A DNA stretch of 7,807 bases, taken from assembly GCA_024695225.1 (NCBI GenBank), contig JAILIO010000021.1:1-7807 (forward strand), in the 5' to 3' direction. The notes beneath the pieces were generated by a model that had not been told where the DNA came from, did no database searches, and saw nothing but the letters and a program-made list of their open reading frames with translations. Source of the stretch: Lachnospiraceae bacterium (GTDB lineage: Bacteria > Bacillota > Clostridia > Lachnospirales > Lachnospiraceae). Made by a program: the position numbers and the translations under genes. This document shows, piece by piece, positions 1 to 7,366 of the stretch. How positions within the stretch are numbered: the stretch's first letter is position 1; every line of letters begins with the position of its first letter.

Positions 1-439
1 CACACATGGAAATATCGCCGCCAAACCGGGCTATCTCCTTAACTGTCGAAGATGACAGATAGGCGTATTCCAAACTGGTGGTGAGGAACACGGTGTCCAG
101 GATCCCTTTGGAAAGCAAACGGTTTGTCTGGGCGTACTGCAGTTCAAATTCAAAATCCGTTATAGCCCTGAGCCCCCTGACACACACTGAAGCTCCGACT
201 TTCTTTGCATAATCGGTCATGAGCCCTTCAAAGGAATCCACTCTCACATTTGGAATGTCATCAGTGGCTCTCTCCAATATTTTAACACGTTCTTCAACGG
301 AAAACAACGGAGCCTTGGCATCGTTTTTGAGAACAGCAACCGTCAGCACCTCAAACATTTCTGCAGCTCTTTTTATGATGTCGATATGTCCGTAAGTCAC
401 AGGGTCAAAGGATCCCGGGTACAATGCCATTCCCTTCAT
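1..439 (-). CDS. coaD: Phosphopantetheine adenylyltransferase, 3' end cut by window
   Basis: This enzyme transfers AMP from ATP to 4'-phosphopantetheine to make dephospho-CoA, the penultimate step of CoA synthesis in the cytoplasm. I translated 146 codons from the ATG at 439. The N-terminal YPGSFDPVTYGH (residues 7-18) carries the nucleotidyltransferase T/HxGH signature as TYGH. RGLRAITDFEFELQYAQTNR (88-107) and the SSSTVKEIARFGGDIS block (129-144) are family hallmarks. CoaD is usually about 160 residues, so roughly 15-20 C-terminal residues lie beyond the left edge. The start at 439 is preferred over Met4 because it sits 5 nt after AGGAAG and forms an ATGA overlap with the rsmD stop, which suggests translational coupling. 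The rsmD–coaD order is a known Firmicutes arrangement. Identification is secure; the only defect is truncation by the window. Confidence 0.97.
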   Translation of the reverse strand, partial: MKGMALYPGSFDPVTYGHIDIIKRAAEMFEVLTVAVLKNDAKAPLFSVEERVKILERATDDIPNVRVDSFEGLMTDYAKKVGASVCVRGLRAITDFEFELQYAQTNRLLSKGILDTVFLTTSLEYAYLSSSTVKEIARFGGDISMC

Positions 440-987
440 ATGTTCTTCCTCAAAAATATATGTTCACTGCGGAGATACTGTTTCACTCTCTCAACACTGT
501 AACCGAGCATTTCATATCGGTCAAGAGGAATATCCTTTTCGTTTTCGATTATTATCATGGTATCCTCATCAACCTGTTTCATCGAAGAAAGGGCTCTCAG
601 CACATTCTCTTCGATGCCGCTGTTGTAAGGGGGATCCATATAAACGATATCAAAGTGCTTTTCGTGTATGCTCCCCAGGGCAGATGCCGCATCCCCCCTG
701 AATATGGTTCCCTTGTCGGAAAGCCTGGTAAATGTGAGGTTATCCCGTATCACATTCAGGGCATCCCTGTCCGTGTCGGAAAAATAAGCGTGGAGCGCCC
801 CTCTTGAAAGGGCTTCGATACCGATCTGCCCGCTGCCCGAATACAGGTCCAGAAAGATCGATCCCGGCACATAATTCTGAATGATATTGAAAAGGGTTTC
901 TTTTATCCTGTCCTGGGTAGGCCTTGTGTTCATACCCTTTGGCGCCTTGAGTGGCATGGTTTTTGCTGTGCCTGCTATCACTCTCAT
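436..987 (-). CDS. rsmD: 16S rRNA (guanine966-N2)-methyltransferase RsmD
   Basis: This is a SAM-dependent methyltransferase that modifies G966 (E. coli numbering) of 16S rRNA during small-subunit assembly. It is 183 residues, the normal family length. The family N-terminus MRVIAGTAKT is followed by the RPTQDRIKETLFNI block (residues 22-35). The SAM-binding motif I is LDLYSGSGQIGIEA (46-59), an acidic loop follows at SDTDRDA (70-76), GDA at 98-100 probably contacts the adenine, and the catalytic motif IV is DPPY at 118-121. The start at 987 is chosen because the protein begins exactly as family members do and an AAGGA lies 9 nt upstream. Its ATG overlaps the parC TGA (ATGA), and its own TGA overlaps the coaD ATG in the same way. 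Nothing in the reading frame looks damaged. Confidence 0.95.
   Translation of the reverse strand: MRVIAGTAKTMPLKAPKGMNTRPTQDRIKETLFNIIQNYVPGSIFLDLYSGSGQIGIEALSRGALHAYFSDTDRDALNVIRDNLTFTRLSDKGTIFRGDAASALGSIHEKHFDIVYMDPPYNSGIEENVLRALSSMKQVDEDTMIIIENEKDIPLDRYEMLGYSVERVKQYLRSEHIFLRKNI
445..451 (-). promoter_or_regulatory. Ribosome binding site of coaD inside rsmD
   Basis: GAGGAAG lies 5 nt before the coaD ATG at 439 and inside the last rsmD codons. It supports Met1 over Met4 as the coaD start and places initiation at the ATGA overlap. Confidence 0.75.
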
Positions 988-3233
988 TTTTTTCTGTCCT
1001 TCAGTTTTCTGCCGCCCCTGCCTCTGGCCGACTGTTTAAGGGTCCTCAAGTCTGTCTCCGTCCCATCCACATCTATCACAGCGGGAACTCCGGCGCGGAT
1101 GTAATAAACTTCCGATACATAGTCCCAGTCTGGCAGGTGTATCCCCCGGGCTCCGGCGGCATTTTTCTTCTGTTCGGGGATGTCTGTCACAGGGAATCTC
1201 AGGAAAAATCCGTCCTTTGACCTGAGTACCACATCCTCCAGCTCATATGAGGTATCCACGGAAATGAGTTCGTCTTCGTCGGACATTTTTGTGGCCGCTA
1301 TGGACCTTCTTGTGACGTCGAACTCTCCTCCGCTGACGGATTTGATCTGTCCCAGCTTCGTGACAAATATGAATCTGTACAGATTCAGGTTCATCTGGCT
1401 TGTGACATATATGATGCGCTCCGTCCGTGAATCAAAATCACTTATATTGTCTATGGGGATCCCCTTGTCCTTGAGCTTTGTGTTGGGAAGATCCGCAACC
1501 TTCACGGTGTAAAGCTTTCCGGCTGATGTAAATACGCACACCTTGCCGTTTGATCTGCAGCAGAAGACAAACCTGTTCTCGCTTTCCAGTGCCTCTGTAT
1601 TTTTTATATATACATTTTCATCCACGGTCCTCACGTATCCGAACCTGTCCACCACGCAGTACACATCGGTCTCAGGCAGCGGTTTTTCCTCGTAGACTGC
1701 CACCTCTGCGTTTGTGATCTCAGTTTTCCTCTGCTTTCCGAACTTTTTTCTGTACTCGTTCAGGTCTGCCTCTATCACCTGGGACATGGAATCCCTGCGC
1801 TCCAGGATATCTTCGTACCTGTATATATTGGACATGGTCTCCTCATGGTCTTTTATGAGTTTGTTCACTTCCAGTCCGCACAGCCTGTAAAGCCTCAGAT
1901 CCAGTATGGCATTTGCCTGCTTCTCGGAAAATAAAAGCTGGGATGCCATGACCTTCGATTCACGGCTTTTGAATTTCACTTCCTCCGTCTCACCTGTGGT
2001 CAGGCAGTCGAAAGCGGTCTTCCTGTCAGGGGAGCCCATTATGATCTCCACCACCAGGTCTATGACATTGCAGGCCTTGATCAGTCCCTCCTGGATCTCT
2101 TTCTTCTCCATCTCCTGATTCAGAAGGGTCGTGTACTTCCTGGTGCAGAGCTCGTACTGGAAATCCACATTGGCCTTTATTATCTCCCTGAGGGACATGG
2201 TCTCGGGACGGTTTTTATTTATAACCAGGGCGGAAACCGGGAAAGTGTCTTCAAGCCTGGTCTTCTTGTAAAGCAGGTTCTTGAAGTTCTCCACATCGGC
2301 GTCCTTCTTTAACTCAATGACGATGCGTATGCCCTCTTTTGACGACTGGTTTGAGATGTCCACAATGTCTGTGGTCTTCTTTTCCTCCGCCAGGGATGCC
2401 ACATCCGAAAGGAACTTGGCTATCCCGGCGCCTATCATGGTATAGGGGATCTCGGTCACCACCAGGTTCGTATGGCCGTTCTTGCCCTTCTCTGTTTCAA
2501 CCTTTCCCCTGACCCTGATCTTGCCGGATCCGGTCTCGTACACATTCTCGAGCTCGTCTTTGTTGCAGACGATGCCCCCTGTGGGGAAATCAGGACCCTT
2601 GATGTAGCGCATCAGCTCCTTTGTTGTGATCTCCGGATTGTCGATAAAGGCCTTCTCCGCGTCGATGACCTCTGTTATATTGTGGGGAGCAATGCTGGTG
2701 GTCATACCCACAGCTATGCCCTCCGAACCGTTTATCAGGATGTTTGGAATGCGGACCGGAAGGACCGAGGGCTCCTTTTCCGTTTCGTCGAAATTGGGAA
2801 CAAAGTCCACTGTGTCCTTGTCAAGGTCCCTGAGAAAGGTCTCCTCTGTTATCTTCTGCAGCCTGGCTTCCGTGTACCTCATGGCCGCAGCGCCGTCACC
2901 CTCGATATTTCCGAAGTTTCCGTGTCCGTCCACCAGGGGTGCGCCTTTTTTGAAATCCTGGCTCATGACCACCAGGGAATCGTAAATGGACGAATCCCCG
3001 TGGGGATGGTATTTACCCATGGTGTCACCCACGATCCTGGCGCATTTCCTGTAGGGCTGGTCGCTGGACAGATGGAGGGTGCTCATATCGTAAAGGACCC
3101 TTCGCTGCACCGGTTTCAGCCCGTCCCTGACGTCAGGTATGGCGCGGGACACTATAACGCTCATGGAATAGTCGATAAATGACCGCTGCATGAGCTCGGA
3201 ATATTCGGTTTTTATTATCATTTCATCAGACAT
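984..3233 (-). CDS. parC: Type II topoisomerase subunit A, probably topoisomerase IV ParC
   Basis: This is the DNA-cleaving subunit of an A2B2 type II topoisomerase, expected to work with the B subunit encoded immediately upstream. It is 749 residues. The winged-helix cleavage domain contains KYHPHGDSSIYD (74-85) and the catalytic tyrosine Y120 in MRYTEARL. NGSEGIAVGMTTSIAPHN (168-185) and the LRLYRLCGLE segment (446-455) are conserved A-subunit blocks, and the C-terminal beta-pinwheel spans about 515-749. No QRRGGKG-type GyrA box occurs where gyrase has it: after GYVRTVDEN (532-540) the chain passes through an acidic stretch to FVFCCRSNGKVCVF. This favours ParC over GyrA. The residues matching E. 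coli GyrA S83 and D87 are S81 and D85, the quinolone-sensitive types. The start is fixed by an in-frame TAG directly before the ATG, with AGGAGG 9 nt upstream. A fallback name is a second-copy GyrA. Confidence 0.88.
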   Translation of the reverse strand: MSDEMIIKTEYSELMQRSFIDYSMSVIVSRAIPDVRDGLKPVQRRVLYDMSTLHLSSDQPYRKCARIVGDTMGKYHPHGDSSIYDSLVVMSQDFKKGAPLVDGHGNFGNIEGDGAAAMRYTEARLQKITEETFLRDLDKDTVDFVPNFDETEKEPSVLPVRIPNILINGSEGIAVGMTTSIAPHNITEVIDAEKAFIDNPEITTKELMRYIKGPDFPTGGIVCNKDELENVYETGSGKIRVRGKVETEKGKNGHTNLVVTEIPYTMIGAGIAKFLSDVASLAEEKKTTDIVDISNQSSKEGIRIVIELKKDADVENFKNLLYKKTRLEDTFPVSALVINKNRPETMSLREIIKANVDFQYELCTRKYTTLLNQEMEKKEIQEGLIKACNVIDLVVEIIMGSPDRKTAFDCLTTGETEEVKFKSRESKVMASQLLFSEKQANAILDLRLYRLCGLEVNKLIKDHEETMSNIYRYEDILERRDSMSQVIEADLNEYRKKFGKQRKTEITNAEVAVYEEKPLPETDVYCVVDRFGYVRTVDENVYIKNTEALESENRFVFCCRSNGKVCVFTSAGKLYTVKVADLPNTKLKDKGIPIDNISDFDSRTERIIYVTSQMNLNLYRFIFVTKLGQIKSVSGGEFDVTRRSIAATKMSDEDELISVDTSYELEDVVLRSKDGFFLRFPVTDIPEQKKNAAGARGIHLPDWDYVSEVYYIRAGVPAVIDVDGTETDLRTLKQSARGRGGRKLKDRKK
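987..993 (-). other. A7 slippery heptamer at the parC stop / rsmD start
   Basis: The parC frame ends AGA AAA AAA TGA, so the seven A residues form A_AAA_AAA in the phase needed for tandem -1 slippage, directly before the stop. After a -1 shift the next codon is the rsmD ATG. Addition of one A by RNA polymerase slippage would give the same in-frame ParC–RsmD fusion. The arrangement is seen directly; any frameshifting is unproven, and lysine codons before an ATGA overlap can produce it by chance. Confidence 0.45.
997..1001 (-). promoter_or_regulatory. Ribosome binding site of rsmD inside parC
   Basis: AAGGA lies 9 nt before the rsmD ATG, within the final parC codons. It supports the start at 987, which also matches the usual RsmD N-terminus. 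A run of seven A residues fills most of the spacer and includes the A of the ATG. Confidence 0.7.
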
Positions 3234-5163
3234 CTAAAAGAGCCTCCTCAGCATGTTCGTGTATAAATTCTCTTCTCGGGCCCACATCGCTTCCCATCAG
3301 AAGTCCTGTCACCTCCCCGGCAAGCCTTGCATCCTCGATCTCCACCAGCCTGAGTCTCCTGCGGGCAGGGTCCAGGGTGGTCTCCCAGAGCTGGTCTGCA
3401 TCCATCTCACCCAGACCTTTGTATCTCTGCAGGGTAAAGGGACCGCTGTGGGTCTTTCTGTATTTCTCCAGGGCCTTGTCGTCGTAGAGGTATTCCTCTT
3501 TTCCCTTTTTCGGCATGGCCTTGTAGAGAGGAGGCATGGCGGTGTAAACATGTCCCTCGTAGATCAGATCCGGCATGAACCTGTAGAACAGGGTCAGCAG
3601 AAGCGTGGCGATATGGGCTCCGTCCACGTCCGCATCGGACATTATGATTATCTTGTCATACCTGAGCTTCGATATGTCGAAATCGTTGCCGTAGCCCTCG
3701 GAAAAGCCGCAGCCGAAGGCGTTTATCATGGCCCGGATCTCCTGATTTGCCAGCACCTTGTCGATGCTGGCCTTTTCCACATTGAGGATCTTTCCTCTTA
3801 TGGGAAGTATGGCCTGGAATTCCCGGTTTCTGGCTGTTTTTGCAGAACCTCCCGCGGAATCTCCCTCCACTATGAATATCTCGCACTTGGACGGATCCCG
3901 GGACCCGCAGTTTGCAAGCTTCCCGTTGGAATCAAAGGAAAATTTCTGTTTTGAAAGAAGATTTGTCCTTGTCTTCTCCTCTGCCTTTCTGATCTTGGCC
4001 GATTTCTCCGCGCAGCCGATGACGCTTTTAAGGGTTTCCAGATTCCTGTCAAAATAAAGCACCAGTTCCTCGCCGGCGATCTTTGACACAACCTTTGAAG
4101 CGTCGGGATTGTCCAGCTTTGTCTTGGTCTGTCCCTCAAATCTGGGATCCGGATGCTTTATGGAAACAACGGCGGTCATGCCGTTTCTGACATCCGATCC
4201 GGGGTAATTGTTGTCCTTGTCCTTTAAGTTCCCAAGCTGTCTTGCATAATTGTTTATGATGGTGGTGAAAACCGTCTTAAATCCGGTTATATGGGTCCCG
4301 CCCTCTGCGTTAAATATGTTGTTGCAGAATCCAAGCACTTCTTCATGAAAGTCGCTTACATACTGAAAGGCGATCTCTGCCTGGATACCGTCGCTTTCAC
4401 CTTTAAGGGTCACAACCTCTGTGACAGGTTCCATACCCCGGGTCAGTTCTTTGACATAGCCCTTAAGACCGTCGGGTTCATGGTATTCCCTGGACTCCCA
4501 GAGTTCCTCATTTTCGTTTCTCTGATCGTTAAAATATATGGTGAGACCCGGGTTCAGATATGCGGTCTCATGGAGTCTGCTCTTTATCTCCTCCTCCCTG
4601 AACCTGGTCACATCAAATATCGTGTCATCGGGGATAAATGTGGTCTCAGTTCCGTGTTCCCTGGTCTTTCCTATCTGGGGCAGCAGGCCGTCTATAAGCT
4701 CCGTTGTAGGCTTTCCGTATTCATAGGTATCCCTGAAGATACCGCCGTTTCGCTTTACTGTCACGGTCATGCTCCTGGAAAGGGCGTTGACAACGCTGGA
4801 ACCCACGCCGTGAAGACCTCCGCTGGTCTTGTAGGAGGAGCTGTCGAACTTTCCTCCGGCATGGAGGACTGTGAGAGCCACACGCTCTGCGCTCACACCC
4901 TTTTCGTGCATTTCAACAGGGATACCTCGTCCGTTATCAGAAACGGTACAGGAGCCGTCCCTCCCCAGAGTCACATGGATCCTGTCGCAAAAACCCGCCA
5001 GATGCTCATCCACTGAATTGTCCACTATCTCGTATATCAGATGGTTTAAGCCCTTTACTCCGGTGCTTCCTATGTACATACCGGGGCGCACACGGACTGC
5101 TTCAAGTCCTTCCAGCACATGTATGCTGGATGCCCCGTATTCTTCAGCGTTCTTGTTCGTCAT
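3226..5163 (-). CDS. parE: Type II topoisomerase subunit B, probably topoisomerase IV ParE
   Basis: This is the ATPase subunit that powers strand passage, partner of the A subunit it overlaps by 8 nt. It is 645 residues, the compact length of Gram-positive ParE/GyrB, without the large insertion of E. coli GyrB. The GHKL ATPase has catalytic E45 and Mg-binding N49 in YEIVDNSVDE, D76 in SDNGRGIP, and the lid GGLHGVGSSVVNALS (115-129). The transducer carries the QTK loop (345-347). The TOPRIM metal site is EGDSAGG (433-439) with DADVDG (510-515), followed by LQRYKGLGEMDADQLWETT (578-596). B subunits of gyrase and topoisomerase IV are hard to tell apart; parE is inferred from the partner, which lacks a GyrA box. 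The ATG at 5163 is fixed by in-frame TGA and TAA codons just upstream and by GAGGAG 10 nt away. It overlaps the kinase gene by 20 nt. Confidence 0.88.
   Translation of the reverse strand: MTNKNAEEYGASSIHVLEGLEAVRVRPGMYIGSTGVKGLNHLIYEIVDNSVDEHLAGFCDRIHVTLGRDGSCTVSDNGRGIPVEMHEKGVSAERVALTVLHAGGKFDSSSYKTSGGLHGVGSSVVNALSRSMTVTVKRNGGIFRDTYEYGKPTTELIDGLLPQIGKTREHGTETTFIPDDTIFDVTRFREEEIKSRLHETAYLNPGLTIYFNDQRNENEELWESREYHEPDGLKGYVKELTRGMEPVTEVVTLKGESDGIQAEIAFQYVSDFHEEVLGFCNNIFNAEGGTHITGFKTVFTTIINNYARQLGNLKDKDNNYPGSDVRNGMTAVVSIKHPDPRFEGQTKTKLDNPDASKVVSKIAGEELVLYFDRNLETLKSVIGCAEKSAKIRKAEEKTRTNLLSKQKFSFDSNGKLANCGSRDPSKCEIFIVEGDSAGGSAKTARNREFQAILPIRGKILNVEKASIDKVLANQEIRAMINAFGCGFSEGYGNDFDISKLRYDKIIIMSDADVDGAHIATLLLTLFYRFMPDLIYEGHVYTAMPPLYKAMPKKGKEEYLYDDKALEKYRKTHSGPFTLQRYKGLGEMDADQLWETTLDPARRRLRLVEIEDARLAGEVTGLLMGSDVGPRREFIHEHAEEALLDV
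3243..3248 (-). promoter_or_regulatory. Ribosome binding site of parC inside parE
   Basis: A consensus AGGAGG lies 9 nt before the parC ATG, within the last codons of parE. An in-frame TAG touches the ATG, so this is the only possible nearby start and the 8-nt overlap of parE and parC is real. Confidence 0.85.
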
Positions 5164-7366
5164 ATTTTATCAACTCCTCAGGTAAATATTTTTTCAGCAT
5201 TTCGGCCAAAATATCAAGGTCTATGGGTTTTGTCATATAATCGGTGAAACCCTCTGCAATGTAGGATGCCCTGGCCTGTATGCCGGCATTTGCGGTCAAG
5301 GCTATGAAAGCCGTGTTCTTCCACATTGAAGGCGGAAGTTCGAATATCTTTTTAAGGGTCTCTATGCCGTCCATCTCAGGCATCATATGGTCCATAAAGA
5401 TTATATGGTACTGCATGTCGTCAACCATCTTAAGACACTGTTTTCCACTTGTTGCGGCGTCGCAGCGCATCTTGTAGGGCTTCATAAGACCCCTTGCCAC
5501 CTGCAGATTCACGGCATTGTCATCCACAACCAGGACTCTCGCCCCTTCTGCAGTAAACGAACGTTTTTCAACATTCTCACGTTTTCTCACCTCGGCCAGG
5601 TGTTTATTTATGTTGCCAAAGGGCGTCTCATCAGCGATCTTCTCCGGAAGCTCCACGGAGAATGTGCTTCCCACGCCATATACCGTATGTACCTGTATAT
5701 CGCCCTTCATCAGTTCCACCATCTGCTTTGTCAGGTGGAGTCCTATGCCGGTGCCCTCTATGTATTTGCCCTTTCTTCCGGTATCTATCCTGCTGAAGGA
5801 TCCGAAGAGTTTCGGCATATCCTCTTCCCGGATGCCGGAACCCGTGTCGGTGACGCTGACGCAGAGCACATATATATCTTCGCCCCGTTTGAAACCGCCC
5901 ACGTTCAGGGTGACCATGCCCCTGTCAGTGTATTTGATGGAGTTGGTCAGGAAATTTGTTATGCACTGTTTGATCCTGGTCTCATCTCCCACAAGCTCCG
6001 AGGGTATAGTATCCGAGATTTCGGCTTGAAATTCAAGTCCTTTTTCTGCAAAACGCCCTATGACCAGCTGTATACAGTCATTTATCATGACGGCCACATC
6101 ATATCTTTCATTTCTGATCTCCAGCTTTCCCGTCTCCATCCGGGACATATCCAGTATATCGTTTGCCAGGGAAAGCAGGCTTTTTCCGGCCTCCCTTATG
6201 TTGTATGAACAATCGATCACATCCTTGTCATCGGACTCCCGGAATATCATCTCGTTCATTCCCAGGATCGAGTTTATGGGGGTACGTATCTGATGGCTTA
6301 TGTTTGTGATAAAGGCATTCCTCGACTGATTTGCCCTTACGGCCTGGTCTCTTAAGGTGATCAGCTGTTTTGTGTAATTGTATGTGTCGGATATGTCGTA
6401 CACATTGTAGACCCGCCCGGTCAAATGTTTCCCCGCATCCCTCAGATCGCTGGCTCTCCAGCTGTAATAATGGTCATCCATCATAAAACCGTTTGGATTG
6501 CTGTTCAGGAAATCCGTTATCTCATGCCTGACGCTTCCCCTGTAATTCCAGTCAAAGGAGCCCAGTATCTCTTTGATCCTGGGATTTGCAAAGATCACGG
6601 CTCCGTTGTGGTCCGTGACAAACATACCCTCATCCATATCGTTTATGTACATGTCGATTGCGCCTTCAACCGCATCCAGGACGTTGAACCTGACTGTTAT
6701 GACGGTCAGGAGCACGGTGGCAAAGATCATGCTGGGGAAATCCAGATCGTAATGTTTTGTGATACCCAGATTTGTCAGGACCCAACCGATCGGAAGAAAA
6801 CACGCCATTATGAACAGCCATAAAAACTCGGGCCTGTTTTTCTTACGGTTCTTTTTGTAATGTCTGAAGGTCAGGAAAATAAGGGTTCCGCTGACTATGG
6901 CTATGTTAAACATCCATATGTAATAAAGAGGGCCGGGCACAGTCTTTACGTAAGTGTTGCCTTTGTATGTGATGATATAGAGGCTCTGGTAAAAAATATC
7001 CAGCACCGGAGCTGTCCCCACCAGAAACAGCACGATAAAGGATGAACAGGTGAAAAAAATCTTTAAAAAATCGGCCAGGACCTTATTATCCTCAAAGATC
7101 AGCACAAAATAAAGCAGCATGAGCATGCCCAGAGCAAAGCAGATATACTCCAGATCGCAGGCTATATAGGCCTGTTTAAATGAATGACAGTTCAGATCGA
7201 TATAATAACCGTACATTCCGATCATGCAGAATATGGACTCGGCAGCCAGATATCTCTGAGCTTCGCTGGTCTTTATCAAAAAGACCGTGAAGAATACCAT
7301 CAGAAGGGATATGCATAGAAAGGCGATCTGAATGCCGTCCAGTATTGTAATGGAATCCGTACTCAT
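5144..7366 (-). CDS. 7TM hybrid histidine kinase with PAS and receiver domains
   Basis: This is a membrane sensor kinase of 740 residues. Residues 1-231 hold about seven hydrophobic segments (near 10-31, 40-57, 67-92, 100-117, 147-167, 180-200, 209-227). The basic KKNRKKNR stretch between segments 5 and 6 gives an outside N-terminus by the positive-inside rule. The arrangement resembles the HisK_7TM sensor family. A PAS-like domain (about 232-330) contains DEGMFVTDHNGAVIFANPR. HisKA has the phospho-acceptor H358 in SHQIRTPIN. The HATPase has an N box with N475, G1 DTGSGI (507-512) and G2 GTGIGL (538-543). A C-terminal receiver has D615/D616, phospho-acceptor D659 in FMDHMMPEMDG, T691 and K713. 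No HPt or DNA-binding domain is present. The residue after H358 is Q rather than E. The start forms an ATGA overlap with the upstream gene. The ligand is unknown. Confidence 0.92.
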   Translation of the reverse strand: MSTDSITILDGIQIAFLCISLLMVFFTVFLIKTSEAQRYLAAESIFCMIGMYGYYIDLNCHSFKQAYIACDLEYICFALGMLMLLYFVLIFEDNKVLADFLKIFFTCSSFIVLFLVGTAPVLDIFYQSLYIITYKGNTYVKTVPGPLYYIWMFNIAIVSGTLIFLTFRHYKKNRKKNRPEFLWLFIMACFLPIGWVLTNLGITKHYDLDFPSMIFATVLLTVITVRFNVLDAVEGAIDMYINDMDEGMFVTDHNGAVIFANPRIKEILGSFDWNYRGSVRHEITDFLNSNPNGFMMDDHYYSWRASDLRDAGKHLTGRVYNVYDISDTYNYTKQLITLRDQAVRANQSRNAFITNISHQIRTPINSILGMNEMIFRESDDKDVIDCSYNIREAGKSLLSLANDILDMSRMETGKLEIRNERYDVAVMINDCIQLVIGRFAEKGLEFQAEISDTIPSELVGDETRIKQCITNFLTNSIKYTDRGMVTLNVGGFKRGEDIYVLCVSVTDTGSGIREEDMPKLFGSFSRIDTGRKGKYIEGTGIGLHLTKQMVELMKGDIQVHTVYGVGSTFSVELPEKIADETPFGNINKHLAEVRKRENVEKRSFTAEGARVLVVDDNAVNLQVARGLMKPYKMRCDAATSGKQCLKMVDDMQYHIIFMDHMMPEMDGIETLKKIFELPPSMWKNTAFIALTANAGIQARASYIAEGFTDYMTKPIDLDILAEMLKKYLPEELIKYDEQER
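5174..5179 (-). promoter_or_regulatory. Ribosome binding site of parE inside the kinase gene
   Basis: GAGGAG lies 10 nt before the parE ATG and within the final codons of the kinase gene. In the parE frame, TGA and TAA codons lie between this site and the ATG, so initiation cannot occur further upstream. This fixes the 20-nt gene overlap. Confidence 0.8.

Noticed and set aside
2472..3182. A 236-codon open frame on the plus strand opposite parC
   Set aside because: It lies antisense to highly conserved topoisomerase sequence, has no recognizable domain, and is explained by codon bias of the opposite strand.
3895..3904. Short palindrome around TCCCGGGA inside parE, with a similar GATCCCGGGTAC near 412-421
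   Set aside because: Both are short, lie within conserved coding sequence and have no loop or U-tract, so no regulatory role or terminator can be supported.
3309..4139. Three short same-strand frames inside parE (3309-3551, 3656-3886, 3870-4139)
   Set aside because: They are out-of-frame readings of intact parE with low-complexity Arg-rich products; the parE frame is continuous, so they do not indicate a frameshift.
4291..5016. A 241-codon open frame on the plus strand opposite parE
   Set aside because: It is antisense to the conserved ATPase domain, with no recognizable motif. It is treated as a shadow.
5387..6208. A 273-codon open frame on the plus strand opposite the kinase HATPase and receiver region
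   Set aside because: The minus-strand frame has every kinase motif; the plus-strand product resembles no family I know and is a shadow.
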